Assembly: GCF_002001045.1 (NCBI RefSeq) | Contig: NZ_MUNR01000008.1 | Coordinates: forward strand, 62,001 to 126,000 | Length of the DNA: 64,000 nt | Direction of reading: 5' to 3' | Source: Rhodanobacter sp. C01 | GTDB taxonomy: Bacteria > Pseudomonadota > Gammaproteobacteria > Xanthomonadales > Rhodanobacteraceae | Shown: in pieces, positions 26,842 to 36,709 of the stretch | How positions within the stretch are numbered: position 1 is the stretch's first letter | How the letters are laid out: every line of letters begins with the position of its first letter | Program-made: the position numbers and the translations under genes | The notes under the pieces: model-generated | The model's input: the letters and a program-made list of their open reading frames with translations, nothing else | Database searches by the model: none | Told to the model about the DNA's origin: nothing

Positions 26842-27255
26842 ATGAGCCAGCAGCCGATGAGTTTCCGCACCCGCAAGTGGGTGAAGCCGCAGGATCTCAA
26901 TCCCAACGGCACCTTGTTCGGTGGCAGCCTGCTGCGCTGGATCGACGAGGAAGCCGCGGTGTACGTGATCGACCAGCTGGGCAATACCCGGGTGGTCACC
27001 AAGTACATGTCCGAGATCAACTTCGTCAGCTCGGCACGCGAGGGCGACATCATCGAAATGGGCATCAGCGCCACGCATTTCGGGCGTACCTCGATCACCT
27101 TGCGCTGCGAAGTGCGCAACGTGATCACCCACAAGAGCATCCTGACCATCGACAAGATCGTGTTCGTCAACATGGGGGCCGGTGACATCCCGCTGCCGCA
27201 TGGACGCACCTTATCGATCAGCGAAGAGGCTCCGGCTGTGCCCGATACGGCGTGA
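26842..27255 (+). CDS. Acyl-CoA thioesterase, YciA-type hot-dog
   Basis: A 137-residue single hot-dog domain. The motif NPNGTLFGGSLLRWIDEEAAVYV carries the YciA/BACH-type active-site region (Asn, GG, Asp). VTKYMSEINFVSSAREGDIIEMG and FGRTSITLRCEVRN complete the core. Such enzymes hydrolyse a broad range of acyl-CoAs and work as hexamers. The ATG at 26842 is preferred, with 26857 a possible alternative. rlmI follows after 42 bases. Confidence 0.88.
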   Translation: MSQQPMSFRTRKWVKPQDLNPNGTLFGGSLLRWIDEEAAVYVIDQLGNTRVVTKYMSEINFVSSAREGDIIEMGISATHFGRTSITLRCEVRNVITHKSILTIDKIVFVNMGAGDIPLPHGRTLSISEEAPAVPDTA

Positions 27256-27297
27256 GGCAAATGCGGGCCAGTGGCCTGTGCAAGCTATCATTCGCCA

Positions 27298-28488
27298 ATG
27301 AACATGCCCTCGCCTCCCGCATCTGGCACCACTCTGCCGGTAATCCGCCTGAAATCCGATCGCAACCCAGGACACCCGTGGGTGTGGTCGGCACAGATCT
27401 ACAAGCCGGAATCGAAGCTGCCGCCGGGCAGCGTGGTCGAGGTGCAGGATGCCAAGGGCCGTTTTGTCGGCCGCGCGTTCTGGAATGGTCACGCACGGAT
27501 TGCCTTGCGCCTGCTCGACAGTCATCCCGATCAGGCGATCGACGCGGAGTGGATCGCCGCACGCATCGCCCGCGCGGTGCAACTGCGTCGTGAGTGGCTG
27601 CAGCTCGACCAGGTCAGCGACGCCTGGCGTGTGGTGCATAGCGAAGGCGATGATCTGTCCGGGCTGATCGTCGACCGCTACGCCGACATCCTCGTGATCG
27701 AATACTTCGCCGCCGGCATGTGGCGCTTTCGCGAAGCGATCCACGCCGCACTGCTCACGCACTTCCCGGGCGCACGCTTGTACTGGTTCGCCGAATCGCA
27801 TGTGCAAAAACAGGAGTCGTTCGACTGTCGCAGCGGCGACGTGCCCGAAGCCGTGGAAGTGCACGAGCACGGCCTGCGCTTCCACGCTGCGCCCGGCTCT
27901 GGCCACAAGACCGGCTTCTTCGCCGATCAGCGCGACAACCGCAAGCGCTTCGCCGAACTGGCCAAGGGGCGTCGCGTGCTTGACCTGTGCTGCAACGCCG
28001 GCGGCTTCGCGGTGCATGCGATGGCGGCCGGTGCACGCGAAGCGGTCGGTGTGGACCTGGATGCGGGCATCCTGGAGATCGCCCGCGCCAACGCCGCGGC
28101 GAACAATGTCGCCGTGACATTCGAACAGTCCGACATCTTCGACTGGGTGCGCACCGCCGTGGCGCGCGGCGAACAGTACGACGCGGTGATCCTCGACCCG
28201 GCCAAGCTCACCCGCGACCGCAGCAAGGTGATGGACGCGCTGAAGAAATACTTCGCGATGAACCGCATGGTGCTGGACATCATCCCGCCCGGCGGCCTGC
28301 TGCTGACCTGCTCGTGCACCGGCCTGGTCGGCGAAAGCGAATTCCTGGAAATGCTGCGTCGCGTGGCACTCAATGCCGGCCGCGAGATCCAGATCCTGGA
28401 GGTACGCGGTGCCGGAACCGACCATCCGTTCCGCACCGATGTACCCGAGGGGCGTTACCTCAAGGCCGTGTTCTGCCGGGTGGATTGA
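27298..28488 (+). CDS. rlmI: 23S rRNA m5C1962 methyltransferase RlmI family
   Basis: A 396-residue methyltransferase. An N-terminal PUA domain (about residues 10-85; IRLKSDRNPGHPWVWSAQIY) precedes an EEHEE-type domain and a Rossmann methyltransferase domain with SAM motif VLDLCCNAGGFAVHA (about 226) and VILDPAKLTRDRSK. The catalytic region is LLLTCSCTGLVGE. RlmI methylates C1962 in 23S rRNA. The ATG at 27298 is used, with a second ATG two codons later. rmuC follows after 66 bases. Confidence 0.9.
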   Translation: MNMPSPPASGTTLPVIRLKSDRNPGHPWVWSAQIYKPESKLPPGSVVEVQDAKGRFVGRAFWNGHARIALRLLDSHPDQAIDAEWIAARIARAVQLRREWLQLDQVSDAWRVVHSEGDDLSGLIVDRYADILVIEYFAAGMWRFREAIHAALLTHFPGARLYWFAESHVQKQESFDCRSGDVPEAVEVHEHGLRFHAAPGSGHKTGFFADQRDNRKRFAELAKGRRVLDLCCNAGGFAVHAMAAGAREAVGVDLDAGILEIARANAAANNVAVTFEQSDIFDWVRTAVARGEQYDAVILDPAKLTRDRSKVMDALKKYFAMNRMVLDIIPPGGLLLTCSCTGLVGESEFLEMLRRVALNAGREIQILEVRGAGTDHPFRTDVPEGRYLKAVFCRVD

Positions 28489-28554
28489 GCGATCTGATCG
28501 CAGCGGGCGAGACAGCCATGCGTAAACTCGCCATCTGCATCACTGGATTCCCTT

Positions 28555-30012
28555 ATGCCTGCCACTGAAATGCTACTGATCGCTCTCGTCATCGCCGTGC
28601 TGCTGATCATCGTGCTGCAGGTGATCGCGCTGTTGCGCGGACACGGCGATGCCGGACTGGCTCCGCGGCTGGATGCGCTGAAAGACGATGGTGAACGACT
28701 GCAACGCAGTCTGCGCGAGGAACAGCGCAGCGGACGCGAGGAGCTGCAACAGGGCTTCGACCGCTTCCGTGGTCACGTCGTCGAACAACTCGGCGGCATG
28801 TCGCAGCAGCAGATCGAACGCATCGACGGTTTCGGCCAGCGCCTGAACCTGCTCACCGAACGCACCGACAACGGCCTGCAATCGCTGGCACAGCGGCTGG
28901 CCGAAGACGCGCGCAAGAGCCGCGAGGAAGTCACGCTTTCGCTCAACCGCTTCGGCGAACAGCAGCAGCAACGCCTCGCCGCACTCACCGCGGACAACGA
29001 GAAGCGCATGAGTGAAGTGCGTGCCACACTGGAAGCCAAGCTCGGCGCAATCCAGCAGGACAACGCGGCCAAGCTCGAGCAGATGCGCGCCACCGTCGAC
29101 GAGAAGCTGCAGAGCACGCTGGAGACGCGGCTGGGCCAGTCGTTCCAGCTTGTCTCCGAGCGACTGGAAGCAGTGCAGCGTGGGCTCGGAGAAATGCAGA
29201 ACCTCGCGATCGGCGTGGGCGACCTGAAGCGCGTGCTCACCAACGTGAAGCGCCGCGGCATCCTTGGCGAAGTGCAGCTCGGCGGCTTGCTGGAAGACTT
29301 GCTCACCAACGAGCAATACGCCGCCAACGTCATCACCGTGCCTGGCGGCAGCGAACGGGTCGAATATGCGATACGCATGCCGGGCCAGAGCGATGGCGAA
29401 AATGTCTACCTGCCGATCGACTCGAAGTTCCCGGTCGAGGACTACCAGCGCCTGCTCGAAGCTCAGGACGCCGCGGATGCCGATGCGGCATCGGCGGCAG
29501 GTCGCGCACTGGAAGTCCGCGTGCGCGAGGAAGCCAAGCGCATCCGGTCCAAATACGTTGCGCCACCACACACCACGGATTTCGCCGTGCTGTTCCTGCC
29601 GACCGAAGGATTGTATGCCGAGGTGCTGCGCCGCCCGGGCCTGTTTGAAAGCCTGCAGCGCGACCACCGTGTCACGGTGGCCGGCCCCACCACGCTGAGC
29701 GCCCTGCTCAACAGCCTGCAAATGGGTTTCCGCACCCTGGCGATCGCCAAGCGCAGCAGCGAAGTGTGGAAATTGCTCGGCGCGGTGAAGAACGAGTTCG
29801 GCAAGTTCGGACTCGTGCTGGAAAAGGCCGAACGCCAGCTCAACACCGTGAGCAAGAGCATCAGCGATGCCGGCAAGAAGACCCGCACGATCGAGAAGAA
29901 GCTTCGCGGCGTGGAGTCCCTGTCCAGTGAAGACACCACGCAACTGCTCGGCGATGAATTGATCGATGGCGACAGCAGCGGCACCGAAAACGACGCTGAC
30001 GAGGAAGCATGA
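28555..30012 (+). CDS. rmuC: DNA recombination protein RmuC
   Basis: A 485-residue RmuC protein. An N-terminal membrane helix (residues 5-27, LLIALVIAVLLIIVLQVIALL) is followed by a long coiled coil (about 40-200) rich in Gln, Glu and Arg. The RmuC nuclease-like domain follows (RRGILGEVQLGGLLEDLL, then YLPIDSKFPVEDYQRL, the PD-(D/E)XK-like core). RmuC limits inversions at short inverted repeats in E. coli. The C-terminal 40 residues are acidic. Its stop overlaps the next gene's ATG (ATGA). Confidence 0.93.
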   Translation: MPATEMLLIALVIAVLLIIVLQVIALLRGHGDAGLAPRLDALKDDGERLQRSLREEQRSGREELQQGFDRFRGHVVEQLGGMSQQQIERIDGFGQRLNLLTERTDNGLQSLAQRLAEDARKSREEVTLSLNRFGEQQQQRLAALTADNEKRMSEVRATLEAKLGAIQQDNAAKLEQMRATVDEKLQSTLETRLGQSFQLVSERLEAVQRGLGEMQNLAIGVGDLKRVLTNVKRRGILGEVQLGGLLEDLLTNEQYAANVITVPGGSERVEYAIRMPGQSDGENVYLPIDSKFPVEDYQRLLEAQDAADADAASAAGRALEVRVREEAKRIRSKYVAPPHTTDFAVLFLPTEGLYAEVLRRPGLFESLQRDHRVTVAGPTTLSALLNSLQMGFRTLAIAKRSSEVWKLLGAVKNEFGKFGLVLEKAERQLNTVSKSISDAGKKTRTIEKKLRGVESLSSEDTTQLLGDELIDGDSSGTENDADEEA

Positions 30013-30587
30013 GCGAACCGCGCCGACCACTGACCGAGCACCATCGCCGTTTCGACCTGCTGACGAATGAAGTGGCACGGCTGTGGCAGACGTTGCCGCC
30101 ACGCGATCGCCTGGTCGTCGGCCTGGTCCATGCCCTGCGCGCCGTGCTGGCTGCAAGCCTGGGCTATTTCGCCGCCCTCGAACTGGGCCTCGGACAAGGT
30201 TTCTGGGCTGCGATCACCGCCATCTCGGTCAGCCAGAGCAGCTACGCGGAAGTGCGTAGTTCCTCGCGCGACCAGTTTGTCGGCGCGATGATCGGTGGCC
30301 TGATCGGGCTGGGCGCCGCCATGCTCGGACATGACCACTACCTGGCCTATGTGCTGGCGGTGATCGCCGGCATGCTGCTGTGCTCGGTGTTCGATCTGGG
30401 CGCGGCTGGCCGCATCAGCGGCATCACCACCACGATCATCATGCTGGTGCCTCACAACGGCGCGTTCTGGCAGTTCGCCCTGTTCCGTCTCGGTGAGGTC
30501 ACCCTGGGTGCAGCCGCTGCGCTACTGGTAACGCTCGCGTTCGGCTTGCTGGAGCGGCGTCTGTTCGGCAATCCCCCATCTTCATGA
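30009..30587 (+). CDS. FUSC-family (aromatic acid exporter-like) membrane protein
   Basis: A 192-residue membrane protein with about six helices and the FUSC/ArAE N-terminal pattern: LRAVLAASLGYFAALELGLGQGFWAAITAISVSQSSY, then DQFVGAMIGGLIGLGAAML. Only the membrane half is present; full exporters carry two such halves plus soluble domains. It is translationally coupled to rmuC by a 4-base overlap, though a functional link is not obvious. The substrate is unknown. Confidence 0.82.
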   Translation: MSEPRRPLTEHHRRFDLLTNEVARLWQTLPPRDRLVVGLVHALRAVLAASLGYFAALELGLGQGFWAAITAISVSQSSYAEVRSSSRDQFVGAMIGGLIGLGAAMLGHDHYLAYVLAVIAGMLLCSVFDLGAAGRISGITTTIIMLVPHNGAFWQFALFRLGEVTLGAAAALLVTLAFGLLERRLFGNPPSS

Positions 30588-30656
30588 GACGGCCGGCATT
30601 CCTTCAACGAGAGCGGCCGTTACACTATCGCCCTGTCTGATCCCCAAGGACTCCCC

Positions 30657-31259
30657 ATGAGCAAGCAGCCACCGGACACCGACGTTACCCAGCAACAGGC
30701 CGAGGACGCCGTGCGTGTACTGCTGCGCTGGGCTGGTGAAGATCCGGCACGCGAAGGCCTGCTGGACACACCGAAGCGTGTGGTCAAGGCGTACCGCGAC
30801 TGGTTCAGCGGTTACGAGTCCGATCCGGGCGACTACCTGCGCCGCACCTTCAAGGAAGTGGAGGGCTACGACGAGATGGTGGTGTTGCGTGACATCGAGT
30901 TCGAGAGCCATTGCGAGCACCACATGGCACCGATCATCGGCCGCGCCCACGTAGGCTACCTGCCCACCAATCGCGTGGTCGGCATCAGCAAGCTGGCGCG
31001 TGTGGTCGAGGGCTTCGCGCGCCGATTCCAGGTGCAGGAGAAGCTCACCGCGCAGATCGCACACTGCATCCAGGAAACCCTGCAGCCCGCCGGGGTGGCA
31101 GTGGTGGTCGACGCCAGCCACGAATGCATGACCACCCGCGGCGTGCACAAGCGCGGCGTGTCGATGGTGACCAGCCAGATGCTTGGCACTTTCCGCGATG
31201 ACGCACGTACACGTGCGGAGTTCCTGCAGTTCATCGGCATCCACGGCGGCAACCGCTGA
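30657..31259 (+). CDS. folE: GTP cyclohydrolase I
   Basis: A 200-residue enzyme converting GTP to dihydroneopterin triphosphate, the first step of folate synthesis. The zinc-binding CEHHM is at residues 86-90. [20 protein letters not shown] and [14 protein letters not shown] [16 protein letters not shown] are typical of the type IA family, with a further zinc-ligand Cys in SHECMTTRG. The length is normal. It overlaps the EF-hand gene by one base (TGATG), so that gene is co-translated. Confidence 0.96.
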   Translation: MSKQPPDTDVTQQQAEDAVRVLLRWAGEDPAREGLLDTPKRVVKAYRDWFSGYESDPGDYLRRTFKEVEGYDEMVVLRDIEFESHCEHHMAPIIGRAHVGYLPTNRVVGISKLARVVEGFARRFQVQEKLTAQIAHCIQETLQPAGVAVVVDASHECMTTRGVHKRGVSMVTSQMLGTFRDDARTRAEFLQFIGIHGGNR

Positions 31260-31585
31260 TGCATCACCTCGCCATTGCCATGGCGCTGCTGATGCCGCTG
31301 GCCGTGTTCGCGCAGGATTCACGTGCGGATTATCTCAAGCTGTTCGACACCAATGGCGACGGCAAGGTGAGCGAGGCCGAGTACGTGGCCTATATGAGCC
31401 AGGGCTTTTACCGCATGGACACCAACCATGACGGCATCCTGGAAACCAGCGAACTGCCGGGTGGCCGCGGCAAGCCGATCACGCTGAAGGAATACCAGGA
31501 CAACCTGCGCCGCCAGTTCCACAAGCTCGACCGCCATCACCACGCCTATCTCAACGCGCAGGAACTGACCGCGCCACCAAGCTAG
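31259..31585 (+). CDS. Secreted EF-hand calcium-binding protein
   Basis: A 108-residue protein with a short signal peptide (about 1-18, ending AVFA-QDS) and two good EF-hand loops. Loop 1 is DTNGDGKVSEAE and loop 2 is DTNHDGILETSE, both with Asp/Asn at the metal positions and a final Glu. A third, DRHHHAYLNAQE, is degenerate at the middle positions and may not bind calcium. It is predicted periplasmic. The ATG overlaps the folE stop, so it is coupled to folate synthesis, without an evident reason. Confidence 0.85.
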   Translation: MHHLAIAMALLMPLAVFAQDSRADYLKLFDTNGDGKVSEAEYVAYMSQGFYRMDTNHDGILETSELPGGRGKPITLKEYQDNLRRQFHKLDRHHHAYLNAQELTAPPS

Positions 31586-31593
31586 TGCCGCCT

Positions 31594-31669
31594 GTAGGAG
31601 CGCACCCTGTGCGCGAATGCTCTTGGCATGATCAGCACCAGAGCATTCGCGCACAGGGTGCGCTCCTAC
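31594..31669. repeat. REP-like palindrome, copy C (perfect)
   Basis: Arms 31594-31623 and 31640-31669 are perfectly complementary over 30 bases with a 16-base loop. The ends are GTAGGAGCGC and GCGCTCCTAC, with a CACCCTGTGCGCGAATGC core that differs from copies A, B and E but is shared with copy D (46722). It lies between converging genes and may act as a bidirectional terminator. Confidence 0.85.
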
Positions 31670-31691
31670 CCGGATTGAGGCGGGCCTGCTC

Positions 31692-32893
31692 TCAGGCCGA
31701 GATCGCCAGCCGTTCGGAGCGATACAGCTGGATCGTCGCCAGCAACGCAAGCAATGCGGCTGCCAGGCTGCCGAGCAGGCACAGTCCGATCTGTTCTGCG
31801 CTGACGCCATCGCCACGCAGCAGCTGCATGATGCCGAGGTTCTGACCCAGCAGCGGTATCGCATACATCCACGCCTGCGCCTTGATCGGCATGAACGACA
31901 GCAATGCACTGGGAATCAACGGCACCAGCATCAGCAGCGAGATATAGGTCTGCGCCTCGCGGTAGCTCTTGGCGAATGCCGCCACCATCGACTGCAGCGC
32001 GGCCAGCAGCAGCACCAGCGGCAGCATCAACAAGAGCACGTGTGATGCGAAATGCACGCCCAGGTCCAGCTCCATGCCAATCTTCTCGGCGGGAATGAAC
32101 TGGCCGACCACGGCGAACGCAATCAGGGTGATCAACAGGCTGGCGGTGGAAAACACGCTGATCGCCGCGAGCTTGCCACACAGGATCTTCCAGCGCGCCA
32201 CCGGATTGGCGAACAGCGGCTCCAGCGACTGCCGCTCGCGCTCGCCGGCGGTGAGGTCGATCGCCAGGTACATGCCACCCATGAAAACGGTGATCACGAA
32301 GAAGTACGGCAGCATCGCGAACATCAGCACCGCGCGCGACTGCGGCGTGGCCTGGTCGCGCCTGGCCACCTGCAGCGGCCACGCCGTGCTCGGCGACATC
32401 CCGCGCGCCACCAGTCGCATGGCCCCCTGCTGGCGGCCATAGCTTTCGACCAGCCCGGTGACCCGCTCCACCGAAGTATTGGCGTCACGTTGCGAGGAGT
32501 CGTAGAACAGCTCCACCTGCACCGGTTCGCCCTTGCGCCAGGCCTTGCCGTAATCGGATGAGATGCGCAGCACCACATCGGCATCCTGCTTGCGCACGGC
32601 CTGCGCAGGATCGGCCACCGGCGCGCCCGGCACCACGCCGCCGGCCTTCAGCGCATCGACCAGATTCGGCGCGTATTCGGCACCGATCACCGGCACCGGC
32701 AACGGTTTCTCCGCCTTGTCCAGCTCACGGCTGAGGGTGATATTGAGCAGCATCACGAAAAGGACCGGACCCAGCAGGGGGCCGGTGAGAAACGCGCTTA
32801 TCAGGGTGCGCCGGTCACGAAGGTTCTCCTTCACCTCCTTCAGGAACACGGTGACGAAGGTGCGGCCACGGCTTGTTTTCCTGGTGACGGGAT

Positions 32894-32897
<4 letters not shown>
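31692..32897 (-). CDS. ABC transporter permease (NatB-like, ABC-2 family)
   Basis: A 401-residue permease with one membrane helix near residue 30, a large extracytoplasmic domain (about 55-185) and a C-terminal cluster of five or six helices. This NatB/ABC-2 layout belongs to exporters of Na+ or peptides. The motif DLTAGERERQSLEPLFANPVAR after the loop domain is characteristic. It overlaps the upstream ATPase gene by 4 bases and is the last gene of the XRE-regulated operon starting near 36.7 kb. The substrate is unknown. Confidence 0.9.
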
Positions 32898-33620
<723 letters not shown>

Positions 33621-33628
<8 letters not shown>

Positions 33629-33812
33629 GACGAGTGACTCCGTTTGAAGCCGCGCGCAGGCCGAAGGTCACCACGGACAACGTGGCCAGCAGCGGAAGCA
33701 GTACCAGGAACAGGAATTTCGGCGCGCCAAGGATCGCGGAGGCGAGGATCGCTGCTGCCCACAGCATGGCATTGGCCAGAACGTACGGATTCTTCGTGAA
33801 GTGATATTTCAT
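33621..33812 (-). CDS. Small two-helix membrane protein
   Basis: A 63-residue protein, MKYHFTKNPYVLANAMLWAA and onward, with two hydrophobic stretches (residues 10-28 and 31-50) separated by GAPKF and a basic C-terminus TRRD. The start at 33812 overlaps the hydrolase stop by 4 bases (ATGA), and its stop overlaps the ATPase GTG. Such tight coupling argues that it is real and belongs to the operon. The family is not recognised. Confidence 0.72.
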
Positions 33813-35389
33813 GGAGTGGCTCCGTTGAAATCGATGAAGATCGGCGTCGGCTGCAGCCGGTCGAGGCAACTTGCATCAAGCTTTTTCGGGTCGATCTGCT
33901 CGACGAAGTGCTGTACTACTTGCGGCGTGCAACCGGCGGACATCACGCTATGCGCCTGCCCCTTCAGCACCAGCACGCGTGCTTTCGGCAATCCTTTGGC
34001 AACCTCCTGGGCGTAGCGCGGTGGCGTCACCGGGTCATATTCGCCAGCCAGCAGCAGCACCGGCTTGTCGGTCTTCAGCGGCTGATGGAAATCCGCCGGC
34101 CGCGCGCCCTTCGGCCACACCGAGCAGACCGCCTTCAACGCATCGACCATGTGCGTGCCGAGGATGGTGTTGGCATCCTGCGGGCGCGGAGTCAGCAGAT
34201 CGGCGTCCTCGCTGCAGATCACCGAGTACTGCATGCCACTACCCATCAGTTCGGCCAGATCACCTGAGAGGATCTTCGCCTGGCCCAGCAATGGGCCGAC
34301 ATCGCCATGTGCGGCCGCGTCGATCGATAGCGGCAACAGCGCAGCGGTCGCAGGCGTATAGGCGAACATCCGCACCACGCTGGCTAGCGAATTCTCGTTC
34401 AGCACGCGCTTGACGGTCTGGTAGCTCTGCGGATCGCGGAAACTGACTTCGTGCGGGTTCGCACGCAACGCATCGCGCAATTGGTACAGCGTCTGGTCCG
34501 GATCGCCGAACTGTCTCTTGCATGCAGGTTCGGCGGTGCAACGGGCGAACTGCACTTTCAAGGCATCGTCAAGGTTGCGCGCAAAGTCCTCACCCAGTGC
34601 GAGCGAATTTGGCACCACGCTGTCCAGCACCACGCTGCGCACCGCATCCGGATAACGCATCAGGTATTGCTGTGCCATCCGAGTGCCGTACGACACGCCC
34701 ACCAGGTCGAACTGCGGCGAACCGAGTGCCTTGCGCACATCCTCCAGATCCCGAGCCGCGACGGTGGTGGTGTAGAAACGCGGGTCCGCATGACTGGCCA
34801 GTTGCTTCAGGCACTCGGCCGCGGCCGAGCGCATCTTGTCGGCATCGAAACTGTCGTCGTCCCCAGGTGTGGCTGCGTCACCGGAATCCTTGCAGGTGAG
34901 CGCATTGGAACCGCCGGTGCCGCGCTGATCGAGCAACAGCACATCGCGATGCGCACGCAGCGGGTCCAGCATCGTGGCAACCGCACTCGCCGAATCGGTC
35001 GCCGCCTGGCCGGGGCCACCGGCGAGAAACACCAGCATGTCCTTGCTTGCCACCTGCGCCCGCGAACGCAGCAGGGCCAGCTTCAGCTTGATCGTGCGGC
35101 CGTGCGGATCATCGCGATTTTCCGGCACCGGGAAGTCGGCGCACCATGCCGTCGTGCTTAGCCCGCTGTTCGGTTGGCCCAGCTGGCATGCGGTCAGCGT
35201 CACCGTGCCGAGCGTCCATGTCTGCGGCTTGGCCGGCGGCAATGTGCCGTCTGCCACCGTGGCTTTCTGCGCGTCGGCTGCAACTGGTGCCGCGGTCTGC
35301 CGGGGATGCTGGAACTGCTTCCACGCCAGCACCCCCAAGGCCACGACGACCACGCCGATGCGCATCGCGGTACGTCCACTCAATGCCAT
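33809..35389 (-). CDS. Alpha/beta hydrolase, tripeptidyl aminopeptidase (TAP) type
   Basis: A 526-residue hydrolase with an N-terminal membrane anchor or signal segment (about residues 9-24, MRIGVVVVALGVLAWKQF). The fold has the oxyanion-loop motif FLAGGPGQAA, the nucleophile elbow GVSYGT (Ser), the acid in LAGEYDPVTPP and the catalytic His in LKGQAHSVM, so the triad looks complete. The C-terminal TAP-like domain suggests release of small peptides from N-termini in the periplasm. The gene is 3 bases after the XRE gene and precedes the exporter genes. Peptide processing coupled to export is a reasonable but untested idea. Confidence 0.88.
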   Translation of the reverse strand: MALSGRTAMRIGVVVVALGVLAWKQFQHPRQTAAPVAADAQKATVADGTLPPAKPQTWTLGTVTLTACQLGQPNSGLSTTAWCADFPVPENRDDPHGRTIKLKLALLRSRAQVASKDMLVFLAGGPGQAATDSASAVATMLDPLRAHRDVLLLDQRGTGGSNALTCKDSGDAATPGDDDSFDADKMRSAAAECLKQLASHADPRFYTTTVAARDLEDVRKALGSPQFDLVGVSYGTRMAQQYLMRYPDAVRSVVLDSVVPNSLALGEDFARNLDDALKVQFARCTAEPACKRQFGDPDQTLYQLRDALRANPHEVSFRDPQSYQTVKRVLNENSLASVVRMFAYTPATAALLPLSIDAAAHGDVGPLLGQAKILSGDLAELMGSGMQYSVICSEDADLLTPRPQDANTILGTHMVDALKAVCSVWPKGARPADFHQPLKTDKPVLLLAGEYDPVTPPRYAQEVAKGLPKARVLVLKGQAHSVMSAGCTPQVVQHFVEQIDPKKLDASCLDRLQPTPIFIDFNGATP

Positions 35390-35392
35390 GCC

Positions 35393-35590
35393 CTACTCCT
35401 TGCCCGGTACAAAAATGGATTCAATCGGACGGCCAAACAGTTTTGCCAGCTTGAACGCCAGCGGCAGGCTGGGATCGTACTTGCCGGTCTCGATCGCGTT
35501 GATGGTCTGCCGCGACACCTCCAGCCGTTCGGCCAGATCCGCCTGCGACCAACCCTGCTCGCCGCGCAGTTCTCGTACATGGTTGTTCAT
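35393..35590 (-). CDS. Small XRE-family transcriptional regulator
   Basis: A 65-residue protein consisting of almost nothing but a Cro/C1-type helix-turn-helix: MNNHVRELRGEQGWSQADLA, then LEVSRQTINAIETGKYDPSL and the ending GRPIESIFVPGKE. This is the small regulator class usually encoded beside integral membrane proteins. The ATG at 35590 overlaps the stop of the upstream membrane protein gene by 4 bases. A palindrome at the operon's promoter (36733-36750) is its likely operator. Confidence 0.92.
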   Translation of the reverse strand: MNNHVRELRGEQGWSQADLAERLEVSRQTINAIETGKYDPSLPLAFKLAKLFGRPIESIFVPGKE

Positions 35591-36054
35591 GCGTAGTGGC
35601 GCTGTGCCCAGCGTCGGGCGACACCATACAAAGCCATCATTGCAAGAAAGCCCAGCGACAGCGATGGCATGCTCATGCCGGCATGTTGCAGCAACCAGCA
35701 GGTCAGGCAGCACAGCCATGTACTGACCGCAACCACCGACAGTGCGACCAGCTCGATCCGTCGTTGCAACTCATCCAGCGCCAGTACGCGGCGCACCGAA
35801 AGCGTCACGATCAACACGATCGGAGGCAACGGCAGCAACGCCACCAGCACGCGTGGCGCGCTCGATTGCAGATGCGGCAACCATAGATGTGAAACGATGA
35901 GCGCAGTCAGATACACAATGAGTGTGATGATTTCCGCAGGTGTCATGCGCCTGCGCGCATCCTCCGCGCGCTCCGTCGCCTCGAGTGTGTTGCGCGCGTA
36001 TTCGCGCAGAATGAAATCCCGCACGACATGCATGTATCCGCGCAGGCCATTCAT
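35587..36054 (-). CDS. Membrane protein of the XRE operon (paralogue 2)
   Basis: A 155-residue integral membrane protein with about four helices, preceded by a cytoplasmic segment rich in charge (FILREYARNTLEATERAEDA). A cytoplasmic loop has RRVLALDELQRRIELVALSV, a motif it shares with the preceding protein (DELEQRIHLIGL). The two therefore appear to be diverged duplicates. The ATG at 36054 overlaps the upstream gene's stop by 4 bases. The function is unknown; the location suggests sensing or modulation of the XRE regulator. Confidence 0.78.
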   Translation of the reverse strand: MNGLRGYMHVVRDFILREYARNTLEATERAEDARRRMTPAEIITLIVYLTALIVSHLWLPHLQSSAPRVLVALLPLPPIVLIVTLSVRRVLALDELQRRIELVALSVVAVSTWLCCLTCWLLQHAGMSMPSLSLGFLAMMALYGVARRWAQRHYA

Positions 36055-36650
36055 TCGGTACGCCCCCCGCGGCGCCACTTCACGACGGCCAGCACCAACC
36101 CCCATGCGGCCAGTCCCCCACTCATGCCGCACAACATGCCCAGCTGGTAATCGCCCAACTGATGACGCCCGAGTCCGGCGATCGCAGCAATCACCAGCGC
36201 TACCAGCAACAGGCGCCAGTACAGGGCTACACCGTCGTTGCACATCACATCGCTACCACCTCCGTAGCGGCGACTGGCCCAGCCACGCCCGATGGCATAC
36301 ACCACCACCAGCGTCGGCCACACCCAGATCAGGATCATCCCATCCAGCTTGATGACACCGGCGGCGGCCAGAAACCCTCCGGCCAGGCTCAGCGTGCTCA
36401 CCATCGTGGCGGCCACCGCCAGCCCGATCAGGTGAATGCGCTGCTCCAGCTCGTCGCTGCCCAGCACCAGCCGCACCATCGCACGCACCACGAATAGCAC
36501 CGGCACCACCGGCAGCAACGCCAGCGCGATCTTCAGCAGCTCGTTATGCATCTTCGGCAATAACGGCCACAGCAGGAACATGATCGCGATATAGGCCAGC
36601 ATCGCGGGCCAGAACTCGCGCTGATAGCGGCGGTGGATTTGACGGCTCAT
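36051..36650 (-). CDS. Membrane protein of the XRE operon (paralogue 1)
   Basis: A 199-residue integral membrane protein with about six helices, starting MSRQIHRRYQREFWPAMLAY. The loop motif RLVLGSDELEQRIHLIGLAV matches the downstream paralogue. The C-terminal pair of helices is followed by a basic tail (KWRRGGRTE). The ATG at 36650 overlaps the stop of a 20-codon leader ORF that has the only strong ribosome binding site here. An upstream in-frame TTG (36728) is possible but has no clear ribosome binding site. The family is unnamed to me. Confidence 0.78.
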   Translation of the reverse strand: MSRQIHRRYQREFWPAMLAYIAIMFLLWPLLPKMHNELLKIALALLPVVPVLFVVRAMVRLVLGSDELEQRIHLIGLAVAATMVSTLSLAGGFLAAAGVIKLDGMILIWVWPTLVVVYAIGRGWASRRYGGGSDVMCNDGVALYWRLLLVALVIAAIAGLGRHQLGDYQLGMLCGMSGGLAAWGLVLAVVKWRRGGRTE

Positions 36651-36709
36651 GGCGGCGTCAACGCCTGCAACGAGGAAACCACCCGATAGAACCAACGATG
36701 CCTTGGCAT
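36647..36709 (-). CDS. 20-codon leader ORF coupled to the XRE operon
   Basis: ATG at 36709 encodes MPRHRWFYRVVSSLQALTPP and stops at 36647, with ATGA overlapping the start of the first membrane protein gene. A perfect AGGAGG (36716-36721) lies 6 bases before the ATG, whereas the downstream gene lacks its own ribosome binding site. Translation of the leader therefore probably delivers ribosomes to the operon. The peptide has no known match that I can recall and may serve only for coupling. Confidence 0.45.
   Translation of the reverse strand: MPRHRWFYRVVSSLQALTPP

Noticed and set aside
28573-30156. A 527-codon minus-strand frame opposite rmuC
   Set aside because: Shadow of rmuC; no motif, and rmuC has the full domain order.
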